The position numbers were made by a program, and so were the translations under genes. Source: JBNARI01 sp049718765 (GTDB lineage Bacteria; Bacillota; Sulfobacillia; DUMF01). Taken from it: a stretch of DNA of 14,204 bases. The stretch lies in NCBI GenBank assembly GCA_049718765.1, contig JBNARI010000036.1:1-14204 (forward strand). The letters are read 5' to 3'. The notes beneath the pieces are model-generated. The model was not told the origin of the DNA. It did no database searches and saw only the letters and a list, made by a program, of their open reading frames with translations. Shown here piece after piece: positions 5,986-12,787 of this stretch; the stretch's first letter is position 1; every line of letters begins with the position of its first letter.

Positions 5986-7344
5986 TTGAACAGAACGCTC
6001 ATCGTTGTGGTCACAACAATAATCCTGGTGGTCGTGGCGGCAAGCGCTACAATGTTGCGCTCCCAGAGCGCACGCCTTAACCGCACCCAGTCAGCCTTAC
6101 AGGCAAATTACCAGCGCGCCCTGCACGACCTGGTCAAGCACACCGATAACCTGCAGGTGCACTTGTCCAAGGCCCTCGCCTCATCTTCCAGTTCTCAAAC
6201 CCTGCTGTTGCCCACCGCAGCGTGGAACGAAGCCGACGCAGTAGTAGAGAACCTTGCTCAACTTCCCCTTGCGGAACTCAACCTTAATAGAACCTTCGCG
6301 TTCTTCTCTCAAGTAGCGGATTACTGCTTCTCCCTTGCTCGGAAACAAACAGCCGGCATTGCTCCCACCCAAGCAGACATATCCCAGTTGGCACAGCTCC
6401 AAAGGCAGGTGACCGCACTTGGCCAATCCTTCCACGAGCTTCGAGACAAGTTCGGTCGGGGTAATATTCCCATTCAGGCTGTACAAGCTAAAGGCTTGGC
6501 CTCAGCTGCCTCTAACGCCTTTCTCGATGGGTTCTCCAAGATAGACGAGCGCCTCCAAAACGAAGTGCCAACCCTCACCTACGATGGGCCCTTCTCGGAT
6601 CACGTGGTCAACAGGAAGCCAAAGCTCATTGAGGGTGAACCACAGATCTCCCCTGAGAAAGCCTTGGAGGTGGCTCTTGCGTTTGCTGGTATAAGACGTG
6701 AGGAACTGCTTGAATCCAGCGTTGATGGGAGGTCAGGAGGAAACCTGCCCACGTACAAGGTACGCCTGAACAGTGTCAGCACTGGCCCACTGCACGTCGA
6801 CGTGTCAAAGGCTGGAGGCAGGGTAGTGCTTGCCTTGAAACCCAGAATTCCAGCCTCGTCACAGATTAGCATTGAAGAAGCCATCGCCAGAGCAGTCCAG
6901 TACGCCCAGCAACGGGGCTTCAACCTGATGACGCCCACAGGCTACATCAAAGAAGATCACACGGTGCTCGTATCCATGGTGGACCAGGTGGATGGTGTGC
7001 TGATTTACCCGGACATGGTAAAGGTTAGAGTGGCTCTGGACAATGGCGAAATCATCACGTGCGATTGTTTGAATTACATAATGAACCACTTCACCAGGAA
7101 ACTACCCCAGCCGACACTGGCTCCTGAGCAGGTCACTGCAAAACTCCCAGACAGGCTCGAGGCCGTGCGCGTTCAAAAAGCGCTTATTCCCCTCCCAGAC
7201 ACCCGCGAGGTGCTCACCTACGAAGTTAGGGCCAGGTCCAGGCACACAGGCGACGCCTTTCTGATCTATCTTAACGCCAGCAGCGGCCAGGAGGAGATGA
7301 TCCTCAAGTTGCTTGAGTCAGCTGAAGGCACACTAACCCTCTAA
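5986..7344 (+). CDS. ypeB: Germination protein YpeB
   Basis: A 452-residue spore protein that stabilises and localises SleB in the forespore compartment and regulates cortex hydrolysis. Residues 4-24 form one N-terminal membrane anchor (IVVVTTIILVVVAAS). Residues 28-190 are helical with glutamine-rich repeats. The YpeB signature VPTLTYDGPFSDH lies at 194-206. Three PepSY-like repeats follow: from about 221 (SPEKALEVALAFAG), 285 (SIEEAIARAVQYAQQRG) and 369 (APEQVTAKL). Start and Shine-Dalgarno are unambiguous (TTG 5986). It forms an operon with sleB, the gene order conserved in endospore formers. In Bacillus the pair is forespore-expressed under sigma-G; no clear sigma-G boxes are visible here. 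It ends only 5 bp from the convergent adenosine-kinase-like gene with no obvious terminator. Confidence 0.93.
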   Translation: MNRTLIVVVTTIILVVVAASATMLRSQSARLNRTQSALQANYQRALHDLVKHTDNLQVHLSKALASSSSSQTLLLPTAAWNEADAVVENLAQLPLAELNLNRTFAFFSQVADYCFSLARKQTAGIAPTQADISQLAQLQRQVTALGQSFHELRDKFGRGNIPIQAVQAKGLASAASNAFLDGFSKIDERLQNEVPTLTYDGPFSDHVVNRKPKLIEGEPQISPEKALEVALAFAGIRREELLESSVDGRSGGNLPTYKVRLNSVSTGPLHVDVSKAGGRVVLALKPRIPASSQISIEEAIARAVQYAQQRGFNLMTPTGYIKEDHTVLVSMVDQVDGVLIYPDMVKVRVALDNGEIITCDCLNYIMNHFTRKLPQPTLAPEQVTAKLPDRLEAVRVQKALIPLPDTREVLTYEVRARSRHTGDAFLIYLNASSGQEEMILKLLESAEGTLTL

Positions 7345-7349
7345 GTCTA

Positions 7350-7847
7350 TCAAAGTTTGTAGCCAATTGTCCTGAGCAACTGCTTCCTTGCCTTGATGTC
7401 TTCCTCGGACTCCACTCCCTTGGGGGCCATACCGTCCACTACACCCAAGATTGCCCTTCCCTGGTCTGTCTCGGCCACGATCACCTGAGTCGGGTTGGCC
7501 GTGGCGCAGAAGATCCGACACACTTCAGGAACTGCCTTGATGGCGTTGAGAACGTTGATGGGGTAACCGTTCTTCAAGAACACGATGAAGCAGTGCCCTG
7601 CGCCGATGTTCAAAGCGTTTTTCACCGCAAGCTCCACTAGCTCTTGGTCGTTCCCGCTCTTCCTAACCAAGCACGGACCAGAAGCTTCACAAAACGCCAA
7701 GCCGAATTTCAAGGTGGGGCTTGCCCCAGCAAGCGCTTCGTGTATGTCCTCGACGCTCTTGATGAAATGGGTCTGGCCTAAGATGAAGTTGAGCTCCAAA
7801 GGCTTGTCAATCGGCACAACGATTATGCGTACGTCCGCCACAACCAC
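7350..7847 (-). CDS. Adenosine-specific kinase family protein (DUF355/PF04008)
   Basis: A 165-residue protein of the Adenosine_kin family, found in archaea and anaerobic or thermophilic bacteria and named after an archaeal structure reported to bind adenosine. Seen here: PIDKPLELNFILGQTHFIKSVEDIHEAL (12-39), SPTLKFGLAFCEASGPCLVR (43-62), NIGAGHCFIVFLKNGYPINVLNAI (80-103), EVCRIFCATANPTQVIVAET (107-126) and GVVDGMAPKGVESEEDI (134-150). Length is typical for the family. The start is GTG 7847, with AAGGGAGG just upstream and only 4 nt of spacing if GGAGG is used. It is last of three minus-strand genes, 70 bp after the FmdB-type gene. No firm physiological role is established for bacterial members, so the enzyme name should be read as a family label. 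Confidence 0.88.
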   Translation of the reverse strand: MVVADVRIIVVPIDKPLELNFILGQTHFIKSVEDIHEALAGASPTLKFGLAFCEASGPCLVRKSGNDQELVELAVKNALNIGAGHCFIVFLKNGYPINVLNAIKAVPEVCRIFCATANPTQVIVAETDQGRAILGVVDGMAPKGVESEEDIKARKQLLRTIGYKL

Positions 7848-7917
7848 CCAGCCTCCCTTAGACAGTTAGTAATAGGCCCGCTCCCCGGGAACATTGTATT
7901 CTCCACAAATACGGACA

Positions 7918-8184
7918 TCAAGAAGCAGCTGCTTCGCACGAGCACGAGGGTTTGCTGCTTTGTGTGGAAGTCCCAGCGTCTTCTTTTGCCTTTTCCTTGT
8001 ATTCCTTACTCCTGTTGTCGGTGACGTAGAAGCCAGCTGCTTTGAATATTACGTTTACATTCCGGCTGATTAGCCTGTGGACAGACCCGCCGCATTTGGG
8101 GCACGCTTCCAAGGGTTGGTCAGTGATGTTCTGAGTCACTTCGAACCTGCCGCAGTTGACACACTGGTACTCATATGTGGGCAC
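7918..8184 (-). CDS. FmdB-family zinc ribbon protein
   Basis: An 88-residue protein. PTYEYQC8VNC11GRFEV and EAC28PKC31GGSV form a CxxC...CxxC zinc ribbon, and FKAAGFYVTD (47-56) is the conserved core end of the FmdB family. The family is named after a putative regulator of a methylotroph amide/formamidase locus; its general function is unknown. I start it at GTG 8184, preceded by GGAGGG with 7 nt spacing and matching the family N-terminus. The open frame extends to 8253, but those 23 residues are not family-like. The C-terminal tail is charged and then Ser-rich, ending in a C81-S-C83 pair close to the end, which may be an extra metal or redox site. It lies between the DUF441 and adenosine-kinase-like genes on the same strand. 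Confidence 0.87.
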   Translation of the reverse strand: MPTYEYQCVNCGRFEVTQNITDQPLEACPKCGGSVHRLISRNVNVIFKAAGFYVTDNRSKEYKEKAKEDAGTSTQSSKPSCSCEAAAS

Positions 8185-8254
8185 CTCGGATCCCTCCGCT
8201 ATTCCTACGTTTATTGCTAGTTCCCGGGAAGCAAGCCTCCATAGCAGCACCATC

Positions 8255-8713
8255 CTACTTCCCCATGAATCGGGTGATCACATAAAGTATACCAGAAGTG
8301 GTCAGAGGGCCAACGGGCACCCCTTTCAAGAACGTAGCTGCCACCATTGAGCCAACAATGAGAACAGGCAACAGATCAGCTCGCCCGCCCTCAGTCATGA
8401 AGTACAGCCCCCGTCCACTCAGCCAGGTTGTTAGGAGCGACAGGGCGAAGGCAATTGCCCCCGTGAGAGAGGCCCCTGCGGAAAGGGCATCCCTAGGCTG
8501 CAGGCGTCCAGTGGCAAAGGGCGCCAGCACTGATACAGTTATGAGCGCGAGCCCCCAGAACATGGTTGACTTCTCAAGCTGTTGTGGCTGGATCAACTGC
8601 TGCAGTCCAGTGAGCCGCAGCAGCAACAGCAGACCAGCACCCACTGCAACCGAATTCGCTTTACCCATCACCGAAAACAAGACTATGGCCGAAAGCAGCA
8701 AATCCACTTCCAT
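8255..8713 (-). CDS. DUF441 / UPF0756 membrane protein
   Basis: A 152-residue integral membrane protein with about four hydrophobic segments: near 3-16, 22-35, 48-66 and 80-100, plus a C-terminal one around 116-145. The motif GLALITVSVLAPFATGR and the end GVPVGPLTTSGILYVITRF are what I expect of DUF441 (the YtwI type). The function of the family is unknown. The start is ATG 8713, with AGGGGG 8 nt upstream; the longer frame to 8743 adds ten residues without a ribosome binding site. It is the first of three minus-strand genes and has its own promoter candidate facing away from the GH18 gene. Confidence 0.86.
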   Translation of the reverse strand: MEVDLLLSAIVLFSVMGKANSVAVGAGLLLLLRLTGLQQLIQPQQLEKSTMFWGLALITVSVLAPFATGRLQPRDALSAGASLTGAIAFALSLLTTWLSGRGLYFMTEGGRADLLPVLIVGSMVAATFLKGVPVGPLTTSGILYVITRFMGK

Positions 8714-8746
8714 CTCCTGCACCCCCTGTCGGCGCCTTGACACTTT

Positions 8747-8755
8747 ATTTTAACA
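8747..8755 (-). promoter_or_regulatory. Candidate extended -10 promoter of the DUF441 gene
   Basis: On the minus strand TGTTAAAAT gives an extended -10 (TAAAAT at 8752-8747), about 33 nt upstream of the DUF441 ATG. The predicted transcript start near 8740 leaves room for the AGGGGG ribosome binding site. The -35 region is poor, so the call rests on the extended -10. Confidence 0.4.
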
Positions 8756-8764
8756 TCCGTGCAG

Positions 8765-8788
8765 GTAGGGTTCACGGACAGTAGGGTT
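8765..8788. repeat. Direct repeat GTAGGGTT, two copies 16 bp apart
   Basis: GTAGGGTT occurs at 8765-8772 and 8781-8788, start to start 16 bp, in the divergent DUF441/GH18 spacer. On the minus strand the copies cover the region upstream of the DUF441 -10. It may be an operator or chance. Confidence 0.3.
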
Positions 8789-8803
8789 GAATGTAAACGT
8801 AAT

Positions 8804-10513
8804 ATGGGCCCGAACTCAAGGTTACACCGTTTGACTGTCATACTCGTTGGCATAACGTTGCTTCTTGCCGCCAGTACATCAGTGGTGGTGCACACCCTAT
8901 TTGTGCCCCGCCCCGTAAAGTTTAAAGAGCCAGCAGTGCTCTTTGAAGGTCAGTACCTTCAGGATGTTGTGTGCGAGGCGGAAGACATCTGGCTTCTGCC
9001 CTTTGCCCTGGTAAAGGAACACATCGACCAATCCGCCTTGTGGGACAGCCTTTCGAGGTCGGTGGTTTTCACAACTGAGGACAAGCTGTTGCGCTTGCCC
9101 ACCGATTCCCTCACCGCATTCGTGAACCTGAAGCCGGTGCCCATGAGTCAAGCAGCCAAGCTCATCCAAGGCGAACCCTTTGTGCCCCTTGAAGTGGTGG
9201 CTGCCCTGTGTAGTTTGGAGTGGTACTACAATGCTGACACCAACGTGTTGGTGATCGATAGGGCAACCGCACCGGCGGAGCTGGCCAAACTTCGCTCTGC
9301 CAGCCTCCTAAGGAAGTCGCCGACAATCCTGTCACTGCCCGTCGCTCATCTCATAGAAGGGGAGCAAGTTAAAGTGCTAGGTAGTTCAACTGGCTGGGCT
9401 CATGTGCAAACTCGCAACGGGCTGCTGGGGTTCATCCCTTTGACCATACTGGACTCAGCAGCAAAGCCAACTCTAAATCAAGTCCCCGAAGCAGCAAGGT
9501 CCCAAAAGTGGCATCCGCCAGGAGGCTTGGTGAACCTCACATGGGAATATGTCACTCAACCTGTCACCCCAATCCCATCGGCCGCAACCCTCAAAGGCGT
9601 GAACGTGCTGTGCCCGACTTGGTTCCACCTCAAGGACCCAGATGGAAACGTGCAGGCAACTGCGGACCCAGCATATGTGCGCTGGGCCCACTTCAACGGC
9701 ATTAGGGTCTGGGGGTTAGTGTCCAATCAGTTCGACCGGGAACTAACCCACAAGTTTCTTGGATCAGCGCTTTCCAGAGAAAACTTCATTCGGCAAATGC
9801 TCGCCTGGTGCAACGCTCTGAAATTAGATGGGATTAACGTGGATTTCGAAAACATGGAGTACGAGGATAGAGGTCTCTTCGTGCAGCTCATCAGGGAGCT
9901 CGCACCTTTAACCAAAGAACAGGGGCTGGTGCTGTCCGTAGACGTGACAGTGAAAAGCTCAAGTCCCAATTGGTCCCTGTGCTACGACAGGTCAGCTCTG
10001 GCCAAAGCGGCAGACTATGTGATACTGATGGCATACGACCAAACCCCAGCCGGCAGCCCTATCCCTGGTCCAACCGCAGCTTTGCCCTGGGTAGAGCAGG
10101 GCATAAGGAGCGCCCTCGCAGAGGTCCCCGGCCACAAGCTCGTGCTTGGCATACCATTTTATACAAGGGTGTGGAAAGTACCCCCTGGTAGCAAGGGAGC
10201 CACTTCCCGAGCAGCGTCCATGGACGAAGTGGAGACCCTGCTCAAACAACACAAGGCCGAAGTCACATTCGACAGCGCGTCAGGCCAAAGATTGGCCCAG
10301 TACGCCTACGAAGGCTATCATTGGGTGATCTGGGTGGAAGACCAGGACTCGGTCAGAGCTCGGGCAGAGCTTGTGACCAAGTACGCGTTGGCTGGCATTG
10401 CTAGCTGGCGGAGAGGCTTCGAAAGCGCGCGCACCTGGGCAACCATTGCCGACACCCTCTCCCGCGCCCAGTACCAAGCCTCTGCTACAGCTTCTACACA
10501 GCCTTCAAGCTGA
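8804..10513 (+). CDS. Secreted GH18 glycosidase with copper-amine-oxidase-like and SH3 domains
   Basis: A 569-residue exported protein if started at ATG 8804. This start gives a normal signal anchor (RLHRLTVILVGITLLLAAS, residues 6-24). GTG 8759 adds 15 polar residues; neither has a good ribosome binding site. Domains in order: a copper-amine-oxidase N-terminal-like stalk domain (about 38-152, with EPFVPLEVVAAL and WYYNADTNVLVID); a bacterial SH3 domain (about 170-215, EGEQVKVLGSSTGWAHVQ, GLLGFIP); and a GH18 TIM barrel (about 260-560). The barrel carries DGINVDFENM, with the catalytic glutamate E349 in the DxxxDxE pattern, then VILMAYDQ and a late AGIASWRRGFE. It probably hydrolyses or binds N-acetylglucosamine polymers at the cell or spore surface; spore YaaH/YdhD-type GH18 proteins are the nearest known role. 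Its 3' end overlaps the convergent hydrolase gene by 9 bp. Confidence 0.87.
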   Translation: MGPNSRLHRLTVILVGITLLLAASTSVVVHTLFVPRPVKFKEPAVLFEGQYLQDVVCEAEDIWLLPFALVKEHIDQSALWDSLSRSVVFTTEDKLLRLPTDSLTAFVNLKPVPMSQAAKLIQGEPFVPLEVVAALCSLEWYYNADTNVLVIDRATAPAELAKLRSASLLRKSPTILSLPVAHLIEGEQVKVLGSSTGWAHVQTRNGLLGFIPLTILDSAAKPTLNQVPEAARSQKWHPPGGLVNLTWEYVTQPVTPIPSAATLKGVNVLCPTWFHLKDPDGNVQATADPAYVRWAHFNGIRVWGLVSNQFDRELTHKFLGSALSRENFIRQMLAWCNALKLDGINVDFENMEYEDRGLFVQLIRELAPLTKEQGLVLSVDVTVKSSSPNWSLCYDRSALAKAADYVILMAYDQTPAGSPIPGPTAALPWVEQGIRSALAEVPGHKLVLGIPFYTRVWKVPPGSKGATSRAASMDEVETLLKQHKAEVTFDSASGQRLAQYAYEGYHWVIWVEDQDSVRARAELVTKYALAGIASWRRGFESARTWATIADTLSRAQYQASATASTQPSS

Positions 10514-11251
10514 GCTCAGATTGTACGCTGCTCCCTGCTGAGCAACTTCCACTGGAGCGCCAAAGCCCTCCTCACATTCTGCTTTGAGCAACTCTTCCTC
10601 GTAAAAGGGCCAAACATGGGTAATGACCAGCCTGCGAGCACCACACTCACGGGCCACCAGCCCAGCTTCTCGTGCAGTGAGGTGCCCAGTTACAGCGTAT
10701 TCCCGGTCCCTTTCCAACAGGCTCGCTTCGCAAAGGAGCAAGTCTACTCCCTCGCCAGCTCGCAGCAAGGAGTCGCACCACCGAGTATCCCCAGAGTAAC
10801 ACAGGGTCTTACCGTTGTGGCCAACCCGAACGGCCAAGCAGGGCAACGAGTGGACAACTCCAAAGAACTCTAGCTCAAATCCGCCCACCGTAACGCGGCA
10901 GCCGTCGCTCACAGCCTGCGCCACGAGAGCATCCTTGTAGGCCACGCGGCGGAACTCGTCTATTGGCTGGTCCGGAGCATACACTGTGAGTTGCTCAGGG
11001 AGGGTAGGTTCCCTTTTCCCTGCGTCCGCCAGATACTTCAGCACTGCCAAGTCAGAACAATGGTCTCCATGGAAATGGGAAATCACCACAGCTCTCAACG
11101 ACTTTGGGCTCACGTGTTTCTGCAACTGGGCTAGGGTGCCGCTACCACAATCCAGTAACAGACATTGTCCATCTGCTTCGATTAGGTATCCAGGACAATT
11201 GCCGCCCGCAGGCGGAAAGGGCGAGTACTTGCCCAGAACCACGAGTCTCAT
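10505..11251 (-). CDS. Metallo-beta-lactamase-fold hydrolase (YhfI/RNase Z-like)
   Basis: A 248-residue soluble hydrolase. The zinc ligands are visible: H59-F-H61-G-D63-H64, H134 in VVHS, D155 in YSGDT and H212 in ITHVWP. The start MRLVVLGKYSPFPPAGGNCPGYLIE is typical of the single-domain YhfI group related to RNase Z. The flexible arm of true RNase Z is not seen, so a tRNA-processing role is unlikely. The substrate is unknown. ATG 11251 overlaps the TGA of the upstream gntR gene (ATGA), so the two are translationally coupled and the hydrolase probably falls under the regulator's promoter. Its 3' end overlaps the GH18 gene on the other strand by 9 bp. Confidence 0.88.
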   Translation of the reverse strand: MRLVVLGKYSPFPPAGGNCPGYLIEADGQCLLLDCGSGTLAQLQKHVSPKSLRAVVISHFHGDHCSDLAVLKYLADAGKREPTLPEQLTVYAPDQPIDEFRRVAYKDALVAQAVSDGCRVTVGGFELEFFGVVHSLPCLAVRVGHNGKTLCYSGDTRWCDSLLRAGEGVDLLLCEASLLERDREYAVTGHLTAREAGLVARECGARRLVITHVWPFYEEELLKAECEEGFGAPVEVAQQGAAYNLSSA

Positions 11252-11973
11252 GACGACGTTTCCTCCACCGAAGGCTCCCCTTCCCTTTCATTACTCCTGC
11301 CTTTCTTCTTGCCCAGCATGTGCTCTACAAGGTTCTTTTCAGCCCTGCATATGTGTTCGGTTAGAGCCTTCTCAGCTTCGCCGGGGTTACCGGCGGCAAT
11401 GGCAGCGTACACGCGTCTGTGTTCCTCCAAGGTGTTCTTCAGCCGTCCCGGCACCCTCAAAGAAGCAGCCCTAGCAAGCTGCACGTAGTCAATGAAACTG
11501 CGCAGCACTCGTTCGAGAGGGCGGCTGTTGCTGGCTTCAAGTATCTTCAAGTGGAACATCGCGTCTAGCCTGCTCATTTGCTCCACGTCCCCGCGCTCGG
11601 TATAGAACTCCATTAACTCAATCAACTCCTTGAGTTTCGCGAGCCCTTCGCGGGTTATTCTTTCCGCGGCCCACCTGGCGCTCAGACCCTCGATCATCCT
11701 CCTGATGGTGTAAATGTCGCTCACATCCTGGAGGGTTATGCTTTCTACCACCGCTCCCTTGTTAGGCACGTATTGCACCAGTCCCTCCCGTTCGAGCTGT
11801 CTTATCGCCTCCCGCACCGGGGTCCGGCTCACCCCGAACTCCTCCGCCAGCTTGGTTTCCACCAGCGTATCCCCGGACTTGTACTTTCCCTCTATGATGT
11901 CCTGCCTAAGCTGCCTGTAGATCCTCCCACTTAGCGAATAAAGCTCTCCATCCTCGCCAATGGGCTGCACCAC
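11248..11973 (-). CDS. GntR-family regulator, FadR/FCD subfamily
   Basis: A DNA-binding transcription factor of about 241 residues. The winged helix is clear: IYRQLRQDIIEGKY, then LAEEFGVSRTPVREAIRQLE and EGLVQYVPNKGAVV. The FCD ligand domain follows, with the metal-binding D and H pattern (LDAMFHLKIL, LEEHRRVYAAI, LTEHI). FCD domains usually sense organic acids or sugar acids. The C-terminus is a charged tail. I start it at GTG 11973, because AAAAGGGGGGG lies just before it; the adjacent GTG 11970 has equally good spacing, and GTG 11997 has only a weak GAGG. It forms an operon with the metal-dependent hydrolase gene (ATGA overlap) and may autoregulate. The target is not evident; the sugar-nucleotide genes across the spacer are one possibility. 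Confidence 0.9.
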   Translation of the reverse strand: MVQPIGEDGELYSLSGRIYRQLRQDIIEGKYKSGDTLVETKLAEEFGVSRTPVREAIRQLEREGLVQYVPNKGAVVESITLQDVSDIYTIRRMIEGLSARWAAERITREGLAKLKELIELMEFYTERGDVEQMSRLDAMFHLKILEASNSRPLERVLRSFIDYVQLARAASLRVPGRLKNTLEEHRRVYAAIAAGNPGEAEKALTEHICRAEKNLVEHMLGKKKGRSNEREGEPSVEETSS

Positions 11974-12023
11974 CGACCCCCCCTTTTGTTGGTGCACCTA
12001 GGCCTCGCCCGTAGACAAACAAA

Positions 12024-12049
12024 AAATGCCCCGCTTGTATTCTAGGGCA
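12024..12049 (-). terminator. Weak stem-loop with T-run between the small ORF and gntR
   Basis: On the minus strand TGCCC, a 13 nt loop, GGGCA and then six T form a short intrinsic-terminator-like structure after the possible small ORF. It overlaps the gntR -10, and the stem is only 5 bp with a large loop, so it could be fortuitous. Confidence 0.25.
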
Positions 12050-12067
12050 CCCAGAGCAGGATGGCAA
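12039..12067 (-). promoter_or_regulatory. Promoter of gntR operon
   Basis: On the minus strand, -35 TTGCCA (12067-12062), a 17 bp spacer and -10 TAGAAT (12044-12039). Each box matches the sigma-A consensus at five of six positions. The predicted start near 12032 is about 60 nt before GTG 11973. This is the strongest promoter-like sequence in the window. Confidence 0.65.
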
Positions 12068-12082
12068 TTAGCAGGTCAAGCC

Positions 12083-12211
12083 TTAATCCTCAAGGGGCAA
12101 GCACTTCCAGTGGTACTCGTTTATGAGTTCCTCCAATTGGCTCAATGCAGCTAGGTACACCTCTATCACCTGCCCCTCACCGTCAATGCATGTAAGTATA
12201 CCTGTATACAT
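12083..12211 (-). CDS. Possible small protein upstream of gntR, 42 residues, unrecognised
   Basis: A short open frame on the minus strand from ATG 12211 to TAA 12083. Its sequence looks protein-like rather than random: GEGQVIEVYLAALSQLEEL (11-29) is an amphipathic helix rich in Leu and Glu, followed by INEYHWKCLPLED. I do not recognise a family. An in-frame ATG at 12238 would add nine residues. Neither start has a Shine-Dalgarno. A promoter-like TTGACT-17-TAAGAT pair ends about 10 nt before ATG 12211, so a leaderless transcript is possible, as for the IS607 gene at the other end of the window. It reads towards gntR. It could instead be a chance frame in a regulatory spacer. Confidence 0.35.
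   Translation of the reverse strand: MYTGILTCIDGEGQVIEVYLAALSQLEELINEYHWKCLPLED
12195..12210. repeat. Tandem GTATAC palindromes, possible operator
   Basis: GTATAC at 12196-12201 and again at 12204-12209, the second within the perfect 8 bp palindrome TGTATACA. FadR-type GntR proteins often bind TNGTNNNACNA-like or GGTATA-type sites, so this could be bound by the neighbouring regulator. The same bases would encode the first codons of the possible small ORF, so the two readings partly compete. Confidence 0.35.
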
Positions 12212-12221
12212 TCTAGTCGAT

Positions 12222-12250
12222 ATCTTAGACCTAACCATCGGTCAAGTCAA
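12222..12250 (-). promoter_or_regulatory. Candidate promoter facing the small ORF
   Basis: On the minus strand -35 TTGACT (12250-12245), 17 bp spacer, -10 TAAGAT (12227-12222). Matches are five and four of six. The predicted start near 12215 lies about 4 nt before ATG 12211. Confidence 0.4.
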
Positions 12251-12349
12251 GAGGGGCCATCCATGTTTTTCAACACAAGTCCACTGGTGCGTCCGAAAGC
12301 AAGAGGCCAACAAGTACGAGCTGTGATTTTACCGTTGGGAGGTGGAGCG

Positions 12350-12775
12350 ATGTTTCAGCACAGGTTGGTCACAAGCTACTCGGAGGTACGCAGGGAACCT
12401 CCTGAAATCCTAGTCGTGTACAAGCCCTGGGGCAAGTTCACCCAATATGTGATCAACGAGCCAGTCACTGTGAAGATCCTGGAAGTACGCGCAGGAGAAA
12501 GCCTCAGCCTTCAATCCCACCACCTCAGGAGCGAGTTATGGGTGCCCCTTGACGAAGGCGCCCGCGTGGAAAAGGATGGCATCGTATTCAGCCCTCCCGC
12601 CATGAGAGGTATCTTCATACCTCCAGGGTGCCGGCACCGGCTCTTGGGCGACGGCAAGGACTGCCGGGTGCTGGAAGTCTCCTTCGGGTTCTTCGACGAG
12701 AACGACATAGTGCGTTACGAGGACAGGTACGGACGTCCGAGCATCTCAATTTCCCGGAACCAGCATACAACCTGA
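12350..12775 (+). CDS. Cupin of the mannose-6-phosphate isomerase type II family
   Basis: A 141-residue single-domain cupin that resembles the C-terminal domain of bifunctional ManC/AlgA proteins, which converts fructose-6-phosphate to mannose-6-phosphate. Seen: YKPWGKFTQYV (24-34), SLSLQSHHLRSELW (51-64) with H57, H58 and E62 as likely metal ligands, IFIPPGCRHRL (88-98) with H96, and the family-typical tail FGFFDENDIVRYEDRYGR (112-129). I start it at ATG 12350, with GGGAGG 7 nt upstream. It lies 12 bp before the nucleotidyltransferase gene, whose ribosome binding site overlaps this gene's stop, so the two are co-translated. A metal-dependent phosphohexose isomerase for nucleotide-sugar synthesis is likely; other sugar-phosphate cupins cannot be excluded. 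Confidence 0.86.
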   Translation: MFQHRLVTSYSEVRREPPEILVVYKPWGKFTQYVINEPVTVKILEVRAGESLSLQSHHLRSELWVPLDEGARVEKDGIVFSPPAMRGIFIPPGCRHRLLGDGKDCRVLEVSFGFFDENDIVRYEDRYGRPSISISRNQHTT

Positions 12776-12787
12776 GGAGAGACGCCC

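Larger units (their letters stand above)
11998..12349. other. Divergent spacer between gntR and the sugar-nucleotide operon
   Basis: This stretch of about 350 bp holds the gntR promoter, the weak stem-loop, the possible small ORF with its promoter and the GTATAC repeats. Rightward, the frame of the cupin gene is open back to 12263, but the first 29 residues are unlike the family. I see no convincing plus-strand promoter for the operon that starts at 12350. The inverted repeat ACTC-N6-GAGT at 12115-12128 is the only other symmetry noticed. Confidence 0.5.

Noticed and set aside
7870..7900. Hairpin CCCG-CTCCC-CGGG between the zinc ribbon gene and the adenosine-kinase-like gene
   Set aside because: The stem is 4 bp and no T-run follows on either strand, so it is not a supported terminator.
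8737..8742. TTGACA as a -35 for the GH18 gene
   Set aside because: No -10-like hexamer occurs 16-18 bp downstream on the plus strand.
12123..12326. A 67-residue plus-strand open frame in the gntR/cupin spacer
   Set aside because: Its composition is not protein-like, it has no ribosome binding site, and it runs antisense to the more plausible small ORF.
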